From NCBI GenBank assembly GCA_003228685.1, contig QIFC01000082.1, positions 1 through 41,392 on the forward strand: a stretch of DNA of 41,392 nucleotides, given 5' to 3'. Below are positions 5,870 to 14,212 of the stretch, piece after piece. Position 1 is the first letter of the stretch; each line of letters opens with the position of its first letter. Below the pieces are notes generated by a model. That model had not been told where the DNA came from. It did not search any database and was given only the letters and a program-made list of their open reading frames with translations. This DNA comes from Chloroflexota bacterium. GTDB lineage: Bacteria > Chloroflexota > Dehalococcoidia > DSTF01 > RBG-16-68-14. The position numbers were made by a program, and so were the translations under genes.

Positions 5870-8800
5870 TTAGGCGCGCCGCCTCGCGTACCAGATCAGG
5901 CCACCCGCCGCGATGAGGCTCGCCGCCGCAACGATCGCGACCGCGACGCCCCAAGGCGAGCTATGTGGCGCGGCCGTCTCCAGGGGCAGAGATCGCAGGT
6001 CCGAGCCAAGCGCGATGCCGCCCACGGGCGCCGGGGCTACGTTGATGAACAGCGGGTTGCTGAACGCGGTGGCCGGCACGCCCAGCTCGCCGAGGTTGCC
6101 GTCGATTAGGCCGGCGAGGGTGGTGTTGGACGCCGGGCTGATGTTGTTCGGCACGATCGGAAAGATCGGCTCCGAGACGTCATCCGTGCCGCGCACGAGT
6201 ACGACGACCCAGGTGTCGGTCGTCAGCCCGTTGAGCGCGATCGAGGTGGTCGCTGCTAGATGGCCGGCGCCGGGAATGAGCGGGAAATCGTCGACCGTGT
6301 TGACCGTGAAGTCGACGCCCGCCGTCTGCACGACATCCGGCGTGACGCGGTAGAACGGTGGCGTGGTTGCGTCGTTGTCGTAGTCATCTGCCGTTGGCAC
6401 GTTGTTGATGTAGTACTCCACGGTGTCGAACTCGGCCCAGAGCGGGCTCTGGATGTCGACGGTGACGGTGGCGTTGCCGTCGGATGTCGAGATGGATGTA
6501 GGCAGGTTGAGCGAAAGCCCGCCCGTCTCGCCGGTGGACGCAGCCTCGGTCGTCACGCGGATGAATGGACCGTTGGAGCCTACTGCGCGGCCGGCGTTGA
6601 CGTTGGAGGATAGCGTATCGGCCAGGGTGGCCAGCGCGCCCGGGTCGTCTGTCGATGAGGCGACGTACGTGCGGGGGAATCCGGATTGGGTGGCGACGGC
6701 CCGGTGGGTGTCGGACACCGCGTATCCCGTGCGCACGATGCCCTGGTTGATCAGGTTGAACCAGTCGCCCAGGTTGCGGCCGATAAAGCGATCCAGGATA
6801 TTGCTGCGGCTGGTACCTTGCCAGACTTCGAGCGCCGTGAAGCCATCGTCGAAGAGGTTGGCGATCCCTGGGTCCAGGCGCTTGGAGGCGCCGTCCGCGA
6901 AGTCCTGTGGCGGCACGAGTCCGGTATCGATGGACAAGCCGTCCGGGCCGAAGAAGCTGTCCATGTGGTTAATTTGGACTGTATCGACACCAGGGCCGGC
7001 GGCTAGGTTGGCGAAGATGTCCGCGGGCGGCATCATGAAGTTGCCGAAGCTGGGGAAGTCTTGTCCGGCAGGCGCCGCTTGCGCCCAATCGAGCGCACCC
7101 CGGTTCGTCTGCGCCGGATCGATCGTTCTCGGCCAGCCGATGAAGTGGCCATAGTCCGGCGTGGTGTTCTCCGCGCTGACGGCGGTGGAGATCAGGCTGC
7201 CGGCTCCCAGCGAGGCGATGACCGGAGCGTAGCCGGTCTGGAACTGGTGGTCGGTCGCAACGAAGAAGTCGACGCCTTCGGCGAGCATCGAGATGACTCG
7301 CTCCTCGTTCGTCACTTTGCCATCAGGGCTGGCGAGGGCGTGGACGTGGAAGTCGCCCGAGATGAATCCGCTGCTATCGATTACGCGGGCGATCTGGGCG
7401 CTGACGTTGGTGAGGCCGCCAGCCGTGACCGAAATGGCCTGTTCGAAGATAGAGTACTCGGTGCCGTGAGAGACGACGACGTAGTAGTCGCCGGGTTCGA
7501 TGAAGAACTCGCCGGTGTCGCCTGTCTGGTCAGCGAACACGACCCGTGCCAGGCCGTAGGGCGGGGCATCGGCGAGGATGTCGCCGAAGAGCGCAGTGCG
7601 GTTCTGGGCGACAACGACGTCCTGAAAGTTGCCGGGATCGACGTAGGGATCGAAGCCGACGACTTGGACCTTGGCAGCGATGGGCGAGTTCGTCTCGTCG
7701 GTGACGGTGACGCGGAGGCGGCCGGTGACCGGGATGGTGAAGTCCTGCGTCGCCGTGTTGCCCACGGTCACGGCAACCGCTGCCGGGTCCGGCGTCGCGG
7801 CCAGGTGCCCGTCCATGTGGGCTTGAATTGTGTAGCTGCCTGGCGGCAAGGTGCCTGAGTACTGCCCGCTGGCATCGGTTATGTAGTGGGAGACGACGTT
7901 CTTATCGGTGCCGGGACCGTCGCCTGGGTCGCCGAGCACGGTCACGTCGGCGTCCGCAACCGGCAGGCCGCCGCGAGTGACGGTTCCTTGTACGACGCCG
8001 GTGGCGAGCCCCACGATCTCGTTGCGAATATCGACGATCGAGCCTACGTCCTCTCCCACAGCGAAGTAGCGGGTCACCGTGACCTCGCCGCCGTTGGGCG
8101 CGATCGTGAAGTTCGGCGGGACGAGACCGATCAACGACGCTGCGACGTTCTGGCCAAGAAGCGGGATCGTGACGCCGTTCGTGTTGAAGGTGGTGCTGTT
8201 CGGGATGTCGTGGATGTAGCCGTAGGCGACGCCGGAGGCTTCGCCCTTGCCGCTCCACGCGACGAAGTTGCAGAGGTCGCAGGCCGATGTCAGCAGCGGT
8301 TCGCCAAAGCCGTAGCCGGGAAGGAACGGCTCGGTCAGGCCGGACCCGCTGATGAATTCGGTGATGAACGTTTCAACCGGGTTCACTGGGTCGATGTTAC
8401 GAACGGTGGTGTCCACGCGGACGAAGCGATCGTCCGGGGCTAAGATGTAGTCCGTTGTGAACTCCACGGGCAGGTCCGTGTCGTCGAATCCAGCCGGCGC
8501 GGTGACGCCGAACTCGGCGACCTGAGAGCTGGGGTTGATCACGTCGAGCAGATCGTCGACGCCCGTGGCCCTGATCACGGCGGGCTGTCCGTCGGAGCCA
8601 TCGTTGATCACCGAGACTTCTGTGTAGTGGGCGGTGTTCTCCAGGTTGATGCCCACGGCCCACTCCTCGAAGGCGTCGCGCTCCGGATCGCCTGGTTGGC
8701 GGACGAGGTCGGCGTCGAGTATCTGCCCGCCGAACGTGCCGACGACCATCAGGCTGCGCTCAGGTTGCTGGATGACGACCTGGATCTCGCTGTTGGCGAG

Positions 8801-9013
8801 CAGGTAGTCGCCCAGCCTGCCGCGGCTCACTGGCCCTTCGATCAGGTCCTCAGGGGCGGTAATGACTTTCGCGACCGCGTTAGGCGCGGGGCCCGCTGAA
8901 GCGGGGCCTGTATTGGGCAGCGACAAGGCGGTCGCTAGGGCGAGCAGGGCGAGCACGCCCAGCACGACGGGACGCCGTCCCAGTTGGGCCAGTCTAAGTA
9001 GACGCGCGGACAT
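5870..9013 (-). CDS. Membrane-anchored CehA/McbA-family PHP metallohydrolase
   Basis: A 1047-residue exported protein. The N-terminus has a basic stretch and a hydrophobic signal segment (VVLGVLALLALATALSL). The middle, at about residues 350-430, is a carboxypeptidase-regulatory-like beta domain (GTVTRGGLPVADADVTV, YTIQAHMDGH). A PHP domain of the CehA/McbA type follows, recognised by SGDFHVHALASPDG, a DFFVATDHQ motif and a later QINHMDS motif; these His and Asp residues are the expected metal ligands. CehA/McbA relatives act on carbamate or phosphoester substrates; the substrate here is unknown. The C-terminus is a transmembrane helix followed by YARRRA, so the enzyme should face outward and stay anchored. 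The ATG at 9013 was chosen because GAGGGGAG lies upstream. It is probably first in an operon with the FG-GAP gene. Confidence 0.82.
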   Translation of the reverse strand: MSARLLRLAQLGRRPVVLGVLALLALATALSLPNTGPASAGPAPNAVAKVITAPEDLIEGPVSRGRLGDYLLANSEIQVVIQQPERSLMVVGTFGGQILDADLVRQPGDPERDAFEEWAVGINLENTAHYTEVSVINDGSDGQPAVIRATGVDDLLDVINPSSQVAEFGVTAPAGFDDTDLPVEFTTDYILAPDDRFVRVDTTVRNIDPVNPVETFITEFISGSGLTEPFLPGYGFGEPLLTSACDLCNFVAWSGKGEASGVAYGYIHDIPNSTTFNTNGVTIPLLGQNVAASLIGLVPPNFTIAPNGGEVTVTRYFAVGEDVGSIVDIRNEIVGLATGVVQGTVTRGGLPVADADVTVLGDPGDGPGTDKNVVSHYITDASGQYSGTLPPGSYTIQAHMDGHLAATPDPAAVAVTVGNTATQDFTIPVTGRLRVTVTDETNSPIAAKVQVVGFDPYVDPGNFQDVVVAQNRTALFGDILADAPPYGLARVVFADQTGDTGEFFIEPGDYYVVVSHGTEYSIFEQAISVTAGGLTNVSAQIARVIDSSGFISGDFHVHALASPDGKVTNEERVISMLAEGVDFFVATDHQFQTGYAPVIASLGAGSLISTAVSAENTTPDYGHFIGWPRTIDPAQTNRGALDWAQAAPAGQDFPSFGNFMMPPADIFANLAAGPGVDTVQINHMDSFFGPDGLSIDTGLVPPQDFADGASKRLDPGIANLFDDGFTALEVWQGTSRSNILDRFIGRNLGDWFNLINQGIVRTGYAVSDTHRAVATQSGFPRTYVASSTDDPGALATLADTLSSNVNAGRAVGSNGPFIRVTTEAASTGETGGLSLNLPTSISTSDGNATVTVDIQSPLWAEFDTVEYYINNVPTADDYDNDATTPPFYRVTPDVVQTAGVDFTVNTVDDFPLIPGAGHLAATTSIALNGLTTDTWVVVLVRGTDDVSEPIFPIVPNNISPASNTTLAGLIDGNLGELGVPATAFSNPLFINVAPAPVGGIALGSDLRSLPLETAAPHSSPWGVAVAIVAAASLIAAGGLIWYARRRA

Positions 9014-9102
9014 CCCAAGCTCCCCTCGATGGGACGCCAGACGCTGAGCGGGGGCAACGAGTGACGAAAAAACGTGGCCCTGGAGGACCACCAGTCACGC
9101 TC

Positions 9103-9130
9103 AGTATAGGGGGGCTGACAAGCTTGTCAA
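9103..9130 (-). promoter_or_regulatory. Strong sigma70-type promoter, TTGACA-N16-TATACT
   Basis: On the minus strand the -35 box TTGACA (9130-9125) and the -10 box TATACT (9108-9103) are separated by 16 bp, upstream of the PHP-hydrolase gene with a leader of about 85-90 nt. It is the best promoter match I found in the window. Confidence 0.75.
9116..9129. promoter_or_regulatory. Candidate operator, 14-bp perfect palindrome
   Basis: TGACAAGCTTGTCA is a perfect palindrome that includes five of the six bases of the -35 box and extends into the spacer. This position is typical of a repressor operator; no regulator is identified next to it. Confidence 0.5.
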
Positions 9131-9197
9131 GGCCAGTGGTTCAGTTTGAATTGTGAGACGAGCCCGCCTGGAGTTCTCTGATTCCTATCTATGCGGA

Positions 9198-9611
9198 CTA
9201 GAGCGCTCCTTGGTTTGCGATGGCGACGAACCGCTCCAGCGTCACGATGTTGACCAGTTCTGGGTGCCTGAGGTGCTTGTCCAGGCCTCCGTTCGTATAG
9301 AAGTCGCGGAGGCGCCAACCATCGCCTCCGAGTACGAGATACGCTCGCGCGTAGTCACCGCCTTGCATGGCATCGGAGAGCGAAATTATTTCGAAGGGGA
9401 TCTTCTGTTCCGCCGTGCCGGACACTTGCTGCCACTTCAGCGAAACAAGGAATGTCTTGTCGTCTTTTCGAGCTAGGACGTCGAGGATGTGTCGAGTCTG
9501 GCCAAGCCGCTTACCGATGTTGACCCCCAAGCGATACGCATAACCGCCACTCTCCAGTGCGGGAAGCACCATGCGTTCAAGAACCTCGCCCGTTCGTGTG
9601 TCCCTCGCCAT
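9198..9611 (-). CDS. Putative type II restriction endonuclease, PD-(D/E)XK fold
   Basis: A 137-residue protein directly after the adenine methyltransferase gene, with only 4 nt between them. The core shows a strand with LDVLARKDDK, then FLVSLKWQQVSGTAEQKIPFEI near residues 54-74. The DV Asp and the SLK Lys fit a PD-(D/E)XK active site in which the usual Glu position is Ser, a variant I recall from this small nuclease group. The helix and strand after it (YARAYLVLGGDGWR) also fit. Together with the Dam-type enzyme this is a type II restriction-modification pair. The specificity cannot be read from the sequence; GATC-like sites are common for this methylase class. The ATG at 9611 is chosen because the longer frame reads through the methylase gene. 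Confidence 0.7.
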   Translation of the reverse strand: MARDTRTGEVLERMVLPALESGGYAYRLGVNIGKRLGQTRHILDVLARKDDKTFLVSLKWQQVSGTAEQKIPFEIISLSDAMQGGDYARAYLVLGGDGWRLRDFYTNGGLDKHLRHPELVNIVTLERFVAIANQGAL

Positions 9612-9615
9612 CGAT

Positions 9616-10428
9616 CTAGAGGTTTCTCGTTCCCAACACCTCGGGGGCTGGAGTGCGGTCTCCAGTGCAGTTGATCCGCCTGGGTGCCTTGAGCATTTTG
9701 AGCTTGAAGCCCAGCGACCGGTAGAGCTTCTTGATCCGCGGCGTGGCCTGGTTGACCAGAACAACGGGGCCCGGGTGCTGAGAGAGCCATTCCGCCGTCC
9801 GGACCTGCTGCTCCCAGTCGAATCCCTGGCTCGCGTACTGCGTGAAATCCACGTCGTATGGCGGGTCTGCGTAGACAAAGTCGTCCTCATTGAGTGCCAG
9901 CCGCGTGAAGTCCACCGATTTGAATTTCCAATTGCGGAGTACGGGCTTGTACTCCAAGAAGTCCTGCCTGTACACAAGCTTCTTATAGCGGCCGAATGGG
10001 ACGTTGAACCCACCATTCCGGTTGAACCGGCAAAGTCCGTTGTATCCGGTGCGGTTGAGGTAGTAGAACAGTGTCGCCGCCTCCGCAGTCCTTAATCCGC
10101 CATTGGCGGTCAAGGTATTGAACCGCTCGCGGCTCTCGTAATAATGGGCCTTCTCATTTCGCAGCGGTATCTCGACGGTGAGCCCCTTCCTCAACCTCTG
10201 GTAGAAGTTGACGAGGTGGGGATTGATGTCGTTCAGCAGTGCCCGCTTTGGCCTGAGACCGAGCGCTACGGCGAGACCGCCGCAAAACGGTTCCACGAAT
10301 CGCCTTTCACGATGATTCTCCCAAAGAGGAAGGATGTATGGCACCTGCCATCGCTTGCCCCCCGCCCACTTCAGCGGAGGAGCAATTGATACAGCGCCTA
10401 GTCCCTTAGATTCGTTCACGATCGTCAT
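9616..10428 (-). CDS. DNA adenine N6-methyltransferase, Dam/DpnM class (D12)
   Basis: A 270-residue S-adenosylmethionine-dependent methyltransferase of the D12 class. Motif X is PPLKWAGGKRW at about residues 18-27, motif I is VEPFCGG at 45-51, the NDINPHLVNFY segment follows at 67-76, and the catalytic motif IV is DPPY at 188-191. Length and motif order match Dam/DpnM enzymes. It methylates adenine in a short recognition sequence and protects host DNA from the nuclease encoded 4 nt downstream. The start at 10428 has AGGAG 5-6 nt upstream, and a TATACT box (10456-10461, minus strand) gives a leader of about 20 nt. The GC is lower than that of flanking genes, consistent with transfer. Confidence 0.9.
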   Translation of the reverse strand: MTIVNESKGLGAVSIAPPLKWAGGKRWQVPYILPLWENHRERRFVEPFCGGLAVALGLRPKRALLNDINPHLVNFYQRLRKGLTVEIPLRNEKAHYYESRERFNTLTANGGLRTAEAATLFYYLNRTGYNGLCRFNRNGGFNVPFGRYKKLVYRQDFLEYKPVLRNWKFKSVDFTRLALNEDDFVYADPPYDVDFTQYASQGFDWEQQVRTAEWLSQHPGPVVLVNQATPRIKKLYRSLGFKLKMLKAPRRINCTGDRTPAPEVLGTRNL

Positions 10429-10522
10429 TCCCACTCCTGATCGAACCACGGCGCGAGTATAGCACGTTTGTGCGTGTTTGGGTAAAGTCCCGCTTGCAGG
10501 CGCGATCTGCATCTGCCAAGGC

Positions 10523-10657
10523 GCTGTGGCTGGCTGTGAGCCACAGCGGCCGTAATCCAATTGTAAGAAACGTAACCTGGGGCCAATATCGCTCCTCTAA
10601 CGTGACCGTTGGAGGCGGGCAGGGTGCCCGCCCTGAACACGTGCATGCTTGGCATGC
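10523..10657. repeat. Three intergenic hairpins
   Basis: 10523-10531 pairs with 10539-10547 (9-bp stem GCTGTGGCT). 10614-10620 pairs with 10626-10632 (7-bp stem GGCGGGC). 10643-10648 pairs with 10652-10657 (GCATGC, loop TTG). They lie between the divergent methylase and spondin-domain genes and resemble the other hairpin units without the full two-hairpin module. Confidence 0.6.
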
Positions 10658-10680
10658 GTTTCGAGGAGGAATGAGGAGAC

Positions 10681-11541
10681 ATGAGCAAGAGAATGCTAGG
10701 AGCGCTCGCTTTAGCCGCGGGCCTAATAGCCGTCCTATTAATGGGCGGCAGCGCGTCGGCGCAGGAGACGACTTACACCGTCACGATCGAGAACTTGACC
10801 GAAGGCCAGCCGTTTACGCCGCCGGTGATCGCCGCGCACACGGCGGACATGCGCATCTTCGAGACGGGCTCGGCGGCGTCGGACGAACTGGCGCAGCTCG
10901 CCGAGAACGGCAACAACGACCCGTTGGCCGGCGTACTGAGTGGATCGAGCGCGGTCGCCGCTTACGTCTCGGGCGATGCGCCCGTGATGCCAGGCGAGAC
11001 CGCGGCGCTATCGATCAGCGCACCGGCGGGGATGTACCTGTCGGCGGCGTTCATGCTGATCTGCACGAACGATGGTTTTAGCGGAGTCGACTCGCTGATG
11101 CTTCCGGCCAGCGGCTCTACGCCGGTCGACACGAACGCCTACGACGCGGGCAGCGAGATGAACACCGAGGACTTCGCCGACATCGTGCCGCCATGCCAGG
11201 GCCTGATCGGCGTCGAGTCCGACGACGAAGGCACCGGCATGAGCAATCCCGATCTGGCTGAAGGCGGCGTGATTACGATGCACGCCGGCGTTCAGGGTGG
11301 CGACGACCTGACGGTCGCCGACCACGGTTTCTCGAACCCGGTCGCGCGGATCACGGTCACGGCCGGCGACAGCATGATGGATGACGGTCTGGACGCGATG
11401 GACACGAGCCTGCCGTCCGCAGGCACAGGTCCGATCGACTCCGGCAACAGCCTGACGTGGATCTACTTCGTCGCGATCGCGGGCGCAGCGCTCGTCGTCG
11501 CCGGTGGCGCCGCGCAGCTGGCAAGGGGCCGTGCGCGATAG
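10681..11541 (+). CDS. Spondin-domain surface protein
   Basis: A 286-residue exported, membrane-anchored protein. It has a signal peptide (MLGALALAAGLIAVLLMGGSASA), then a spondin_N-like domain: YTVTIENLTEGQPFTPP, FETGSAASDELAQLAENGN, the PGETAALSI strand and GMYLSAAFMLICTNDGFSG. The C-terminus has a Ser/Thr/Gly-rich stalk, a transmembrane helix (WIYFVAIAGAALVVAGGAA) and RGRAR. Bacterial spondin-domain proteins are of unknown role, probably adhesive. The start has AGGAG 5 nt upstream. It lies 35 bp before the two-component genes, on the same strand, so it could be linked to them. Confidence 0.82.
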   Translation: MSKRMLGALALAAGLIAVLLMGGSASAQETTYTVTIENLTEGQPFTPPVIAAHTADMRIFETGSAASDELAQLAENGNNDPLAGVLSGSSAVAAYVSGDAPVMPGETAALSISAPAGMYLSAAFMLICTNDGFSGVDSLMLPASGSTPVDTNAYDAGSEMNTEDFADIVPPCQGLIGVESDDEGTGMSNPDLAEGGVITMHAGVQGGDDLTVADHGFSNPVARITVTAGDSMMDDGLDAMDTSLPSAGTGPIDSGNSLTWIYFVAIAGAALVVAGGAAQLARGRAR

Positions 11542-11576
11542 GAACGGAGGTTGCCCGTCGATGTACCATATAGGTG

Positions 11577-12266
11577 ATGACTGAAGGCCGCGTCCTCGTA
11601 GTAGAAGACGAACCGATGGTGGCGGAGGTAGTCGAGCGCTACCTCCGCCGCGACGGCTACGACGTCGAGATCGTCCACGACGGCAAGGCGGCGCTGAGCG
11701 AGTTCCAGACGTTCGCGCCGGACCTGGTCGTGCTGGACCTGATGCTGCCGAAGATCGACGGCCGCGAGGTGTGCCGCCAGATCCGGGCACGGGGCCAGAC
11801 GCCCGTGATCATGCTGACGGCGCGCGGCGAGGAGATCGACAAGTTGGTCGGTCTGGAGCTGGGCGCCGACGACTACGTCACGAAGCCGTTCAGCCCGCGT
11901 GAGTTGGTGGCGCGCGTGAAGGCGGTGCTGCGACGCTCGGGCAAGCAGGACGGTTCGGCCGAGAGCGATCTACTGCGCTTCGACGACCTGCAACTCAGCG
12001 GCTCCAAGCGCACGGTGGAGAACAAGAACGGCCCTGTCCAGCTCACCGCCCGAGAGTTCGATCTGCTGCACTACCTCGCCAGCCATCCAGGCCACGTGTT
12101 CAGCCGTCCACAACTCATGGACGAAGTCTGGGACTACGAATTCGCCGGCGACGCGAGCACGGTGACCGTGCATATGCGCCGGCTGCGCTCGAAAGTAGAA
12201 CTGGACCCATCGCGGCCGCGCCACCTGAAGACGGTGTGGGGAGTAGGGTACAAGTTTGAGCCGTAG
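11577..12266 (+). CDS. OmpR/PhoB-family response regulator
   Basis: A 229-residue DNA-binding response regulator. The receiver domain has the acidic pocket VVEDE (residues 8-12), the phospho-acceptor Asp54 in VVLDLMLPK, the switch Thr81, and Lys103 in TKPFSPREL. The C-terminal winged helix carries LTAREFDLLHYLASHPGHVFSRPQLMDEVW and the usual VTVHMRRLRSK recognition helix, ending GVGYKFEP. It acts with the histidine kinase whose gene overlaps its 3' end by 11 bp. The ATG at 11577 has TACCAT 7 nt upstream, another leaderless-type start; GTG 11574 is possible. Confidence 0.95.
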   Translation: MTEGRVLVVEDEPMVAEVVERYLRRDGYDVEIVHDGKAALSEFQTFAPDLVVLDLMLPKIDGREVCRQIRARGQTPVIMLTARGEEIDKLVGLELGADDYVTKPFSPRELVARVKAVLRRSGKQDGSAESDLLRFDDLQLSGSKRTVENKNGPVQLTAREFDLLHYLASHPGHVFSRPQLMDEVWDYEFAGDASTVTVHMRRLRSKVELDPSRPRHLKTVWGVGYKFEP

Positions 12267-13530
12267 CTTGCAGGCAACTCGGCCGTTGGCGCAGCTCGCG
12301 CGGCAGTGGGCCGGGGCGGCGCTGGCGCTGACGCTCGCGATCGGGGCAGGGCTGCTGCTGGCGCAACTACTGATGTCGCCGCCGGCCGGCGACCTGCGGC
12401 TGCTGGCGGCCTACCTGACCGTGTCGGGCGCGGCGACGATGGGCGCGGGCTGGATCGCCCTGCGGCTCGCGGACCGGGCGGTCGGCCTGCCGATCCGCAT
12501 GAAGGCCTTCGTTGGCACGGCGACCGGAAGCGGCGTGGCGCTGATCAACATCGTCATCGTCGCGCAGTTGATGTTCGTCTCGATGTCGCACGATTTCAAG
12601 CTGCTCGTCGCGCTGATCGCCTTCAGCGCCGTCGTGACGCTCTTTTTCAGCCTCTGGGTCGCGGGGACGATCGCGGACCGGCTGCAGACGGTGACCGCGG
12701 GCATCCGATCGCTCGCGGGCGGCGACTACGAAGCGCGCATCGACGTCGCCGGTGGGGACGAGGTCGCCCGGCTCGCGGCCGACGTCAATCTGCTGGCCGG
12801 GCGCTTGCAGGACGCCGAAGAGCAGCGGCAGGCGCTCGACCGCGAGCGCAGCGAGCTGACGGCGGCGATCTCGCACGACCTGCGGACGCCTCTGGCGAGC
12901 GTGCAGGCGATGATCGAGGCGCTGGACGACGGGGTGGTGAGCGACAGCGCCGAGGTGAAGCGCTACTACGCGACCGTCCGCCGCGAGGTGGGACGGCTAA
13001 GCCGCATGATCGACGACCTGTTCGAGCTGGCGCGGATGGACGCGGGCGCGCTGAAACTCGAGCTGCACCCGGTCTCGCTGGAGGAGGTCGCCGCGGACGT
13101 GGTCGACGCGATGCAGGCGCAGGCGCGGCAGCGCGGCGTGGCGCTGACGCTGCACACGGAGGGCGGACTGCGCGAGATCGCGCTGGACGGCGCTCGCATG
13201 GAGCGCGTGACGGCGAACCTCGTGCGGAACGCGCTCGAGCACACGGCGTCCGGCGGCAGGATCGAGGTGACCGTCTTCCAGGAGAACGGCTCCGCGGGTT
13301 TGCGTGTCGCTGACGACGGCGAAGGGATCGAGGCGGACGCGATGTCGCGCATCTGGGACCGCTTCTATCGCGCGGAGCGCTCGCGACAGCGGGCCGAGGG
13401 CTCCGAGAACGGCGCGGGCCTGGGCCTCGCGATCGTGCGCGGCTTCGTCGAAGCGCACGGCGGCATGGTGGAGGCGGAGTCGTCGCCGGGGCAGGGGACC
13501 ACGTTCACCGTGAAGCTGCCCGCTGGCTAG
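12256..13530 (+). CDS. Membrane sensor histidine kinase
   Basis: A 424-residue HAMP/HisKA/HATPase_c kinase. Four hydrophobic segments (about residues 20-40, 50-70, 93-111 and 116-138) precede a HAMP domain (about 138-190). The phospho-acceptor is His207 in ISHDLRTPL. The ATPase domain shows the N box NLVRNALEH, G1 VADDGEGIE, F FYRAERSR and G2 GAGLGLAIV. There is little extracellular sequence, so it may sense membrane state or use its membrane segments as the input. The frame begins at TTG 12256, within the response regulator gene; no ATG gives all the membrane helices, so the TTG start is likely and the pair is translationally coupled. Confidence 0.93.
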   Translation: MSRSLQATRPLAQLARQWAGAALALTLAIGAGLLLAQLLMSPPAGDLRLLAAYLTVSGAATMGAGWIALRLADRAVGLPIRMKAFVGTATGSGVALINIVIVAQLMFVSMSHDFKLLVALIAFSAVVTLFFSLWVAGTIADRLQTVTAGIRSLAGGDYEARIDVAGGDEVARLAADVNLLAGRLQDAEEQRQALDRERSELTAAISHDLRTPLASVQAMIEALDDGVVSDSAEVKRYYATVRREVGRLSRMIDDLFELARMDAGALKLELHPVSLEEVAADVVDAMQAQARQRGVALTLHTEGGLREIALDGARMERVTANLVRNALEHTASGGRIEVTVFQENGSAGLRVADDGEGIEADAMSRIWDRFYRAERSRQRAEGSENGAGLGLAIVRGFVEAHGGMVEAESSPGQGTTFTVKLPAG

Positions 13531-13543
13531 CCGCCTGCAGCTC

Positions 13544-13888
13544 TTAGGGCAGCGCGTAGATCGTGGTCGCTGGGTGATATGCCGACCAGCCGTACCACTC
13601 GCTTAGGTAGGACGTGACGAAGTCGAGCGAGCCGTCTCCGCTGATGCTGTGCCCCTCGAAGTCCCAAAGCGCGCCGCTCACGCTGTCGCGGGCCACAAAG
13701 GCGTCGCCGGGCACGAGTTCGAGCTGCATGCTGATCTACGCGCGGCCCTCTCCGCCGACGGCCAGCCCGAGCACGCGGTCCTCCGGCTGGAGGAACGTCG
13801 CCGCGCCCGCGCTCACGATCTCAGGGTTGTCCAGCGGTACGAATCGCTGCCACGCCCCAAGCCCTGCGTCGTCAGGCAGACCTCCCGA
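13544..13888 (-). pseudogene. Decayed DUF3179 gene with large internal deletion
   Basis: Read on the minus strand, one frame carries an N-terminal DUF3179 piece (VPLDNPEIVSAGAATFL, then VLGLAVGGEGRA), a TAG at 13738-13736, and then in the same frame the C-terminal piece (FVARDSVSGALWDFEGHSISG, then WYGWSAYHPATTIY). In DUF3179 proteins these two pieces are separated by roughly 200 residues, so the middle is missing. The TAG falls where the family has Tyr in G-E-x-R-A-Y-P. An in-frame TAA lies at 13891-13889, just upstream. The fragment is not expected to fold. I recognise the family from motif memory, without a search. Confidence 0.7.
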
Positions 13889-13891
13889 TTA

Positions 13892-14212
13892 CAGTTCTGC
13901 CTCCGCTTGTGCCAACATCGATGTCGTGGTGCTAGCGTACGGTCTCGGCGCGACGGAGTCGTCTCAGAAGTGTAACAGTCGAACGGGCCGCCACAGTCCT
14001 AGTAGAGCGCTGTCCCAGAGCGAGGCGGGAGCTGTACGGAGCGTCCCGTCCGTCACTCTGCGAACAAGCCGGCGGACACGGCCGCGGGAGCCGACTGGTG
14101 GCTGAGCGACCGATCCGCCGACGGACTACCACGGTAGCTCAACGTTCCGCTAGCGCCCATGCCCAGTTTTGGCCAGTCGCCTCGCAGAAGGCCGGCCGGG
14201 CGAGGCCGCCCG
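13892..14212. other. Intergenic stretch with a copy of a duplicated block
   Basis: No supportable gene. From about 14060 to 14177 the sequence is a diverged copy of the block at 15833-15955, starting near GCCGGCGGACACGG and ending near TTGGCCA. Confidence 0.6.

Noticed and set aside
4389-5873. Regular 174-bp repeats that could look like a repeat array of the CRISPR kind
   Set aside because: The repeats are coding, contiguous without spacers, and encode a clear 58-residue protein unit.
7061-8443. Long plus-strand frames inside the PHP-hydrolase gene
   Set aside because: They are antisense shadows with Asp/Val/Gly-rich composition and no motif.
9612-10016. Upstream extension of the restriction endonuclease frame
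   Set aside because: This part is a low-complexity Ser/Arg-rich reading of the methylase gene in another frame; the real start is the ATG at 9611.
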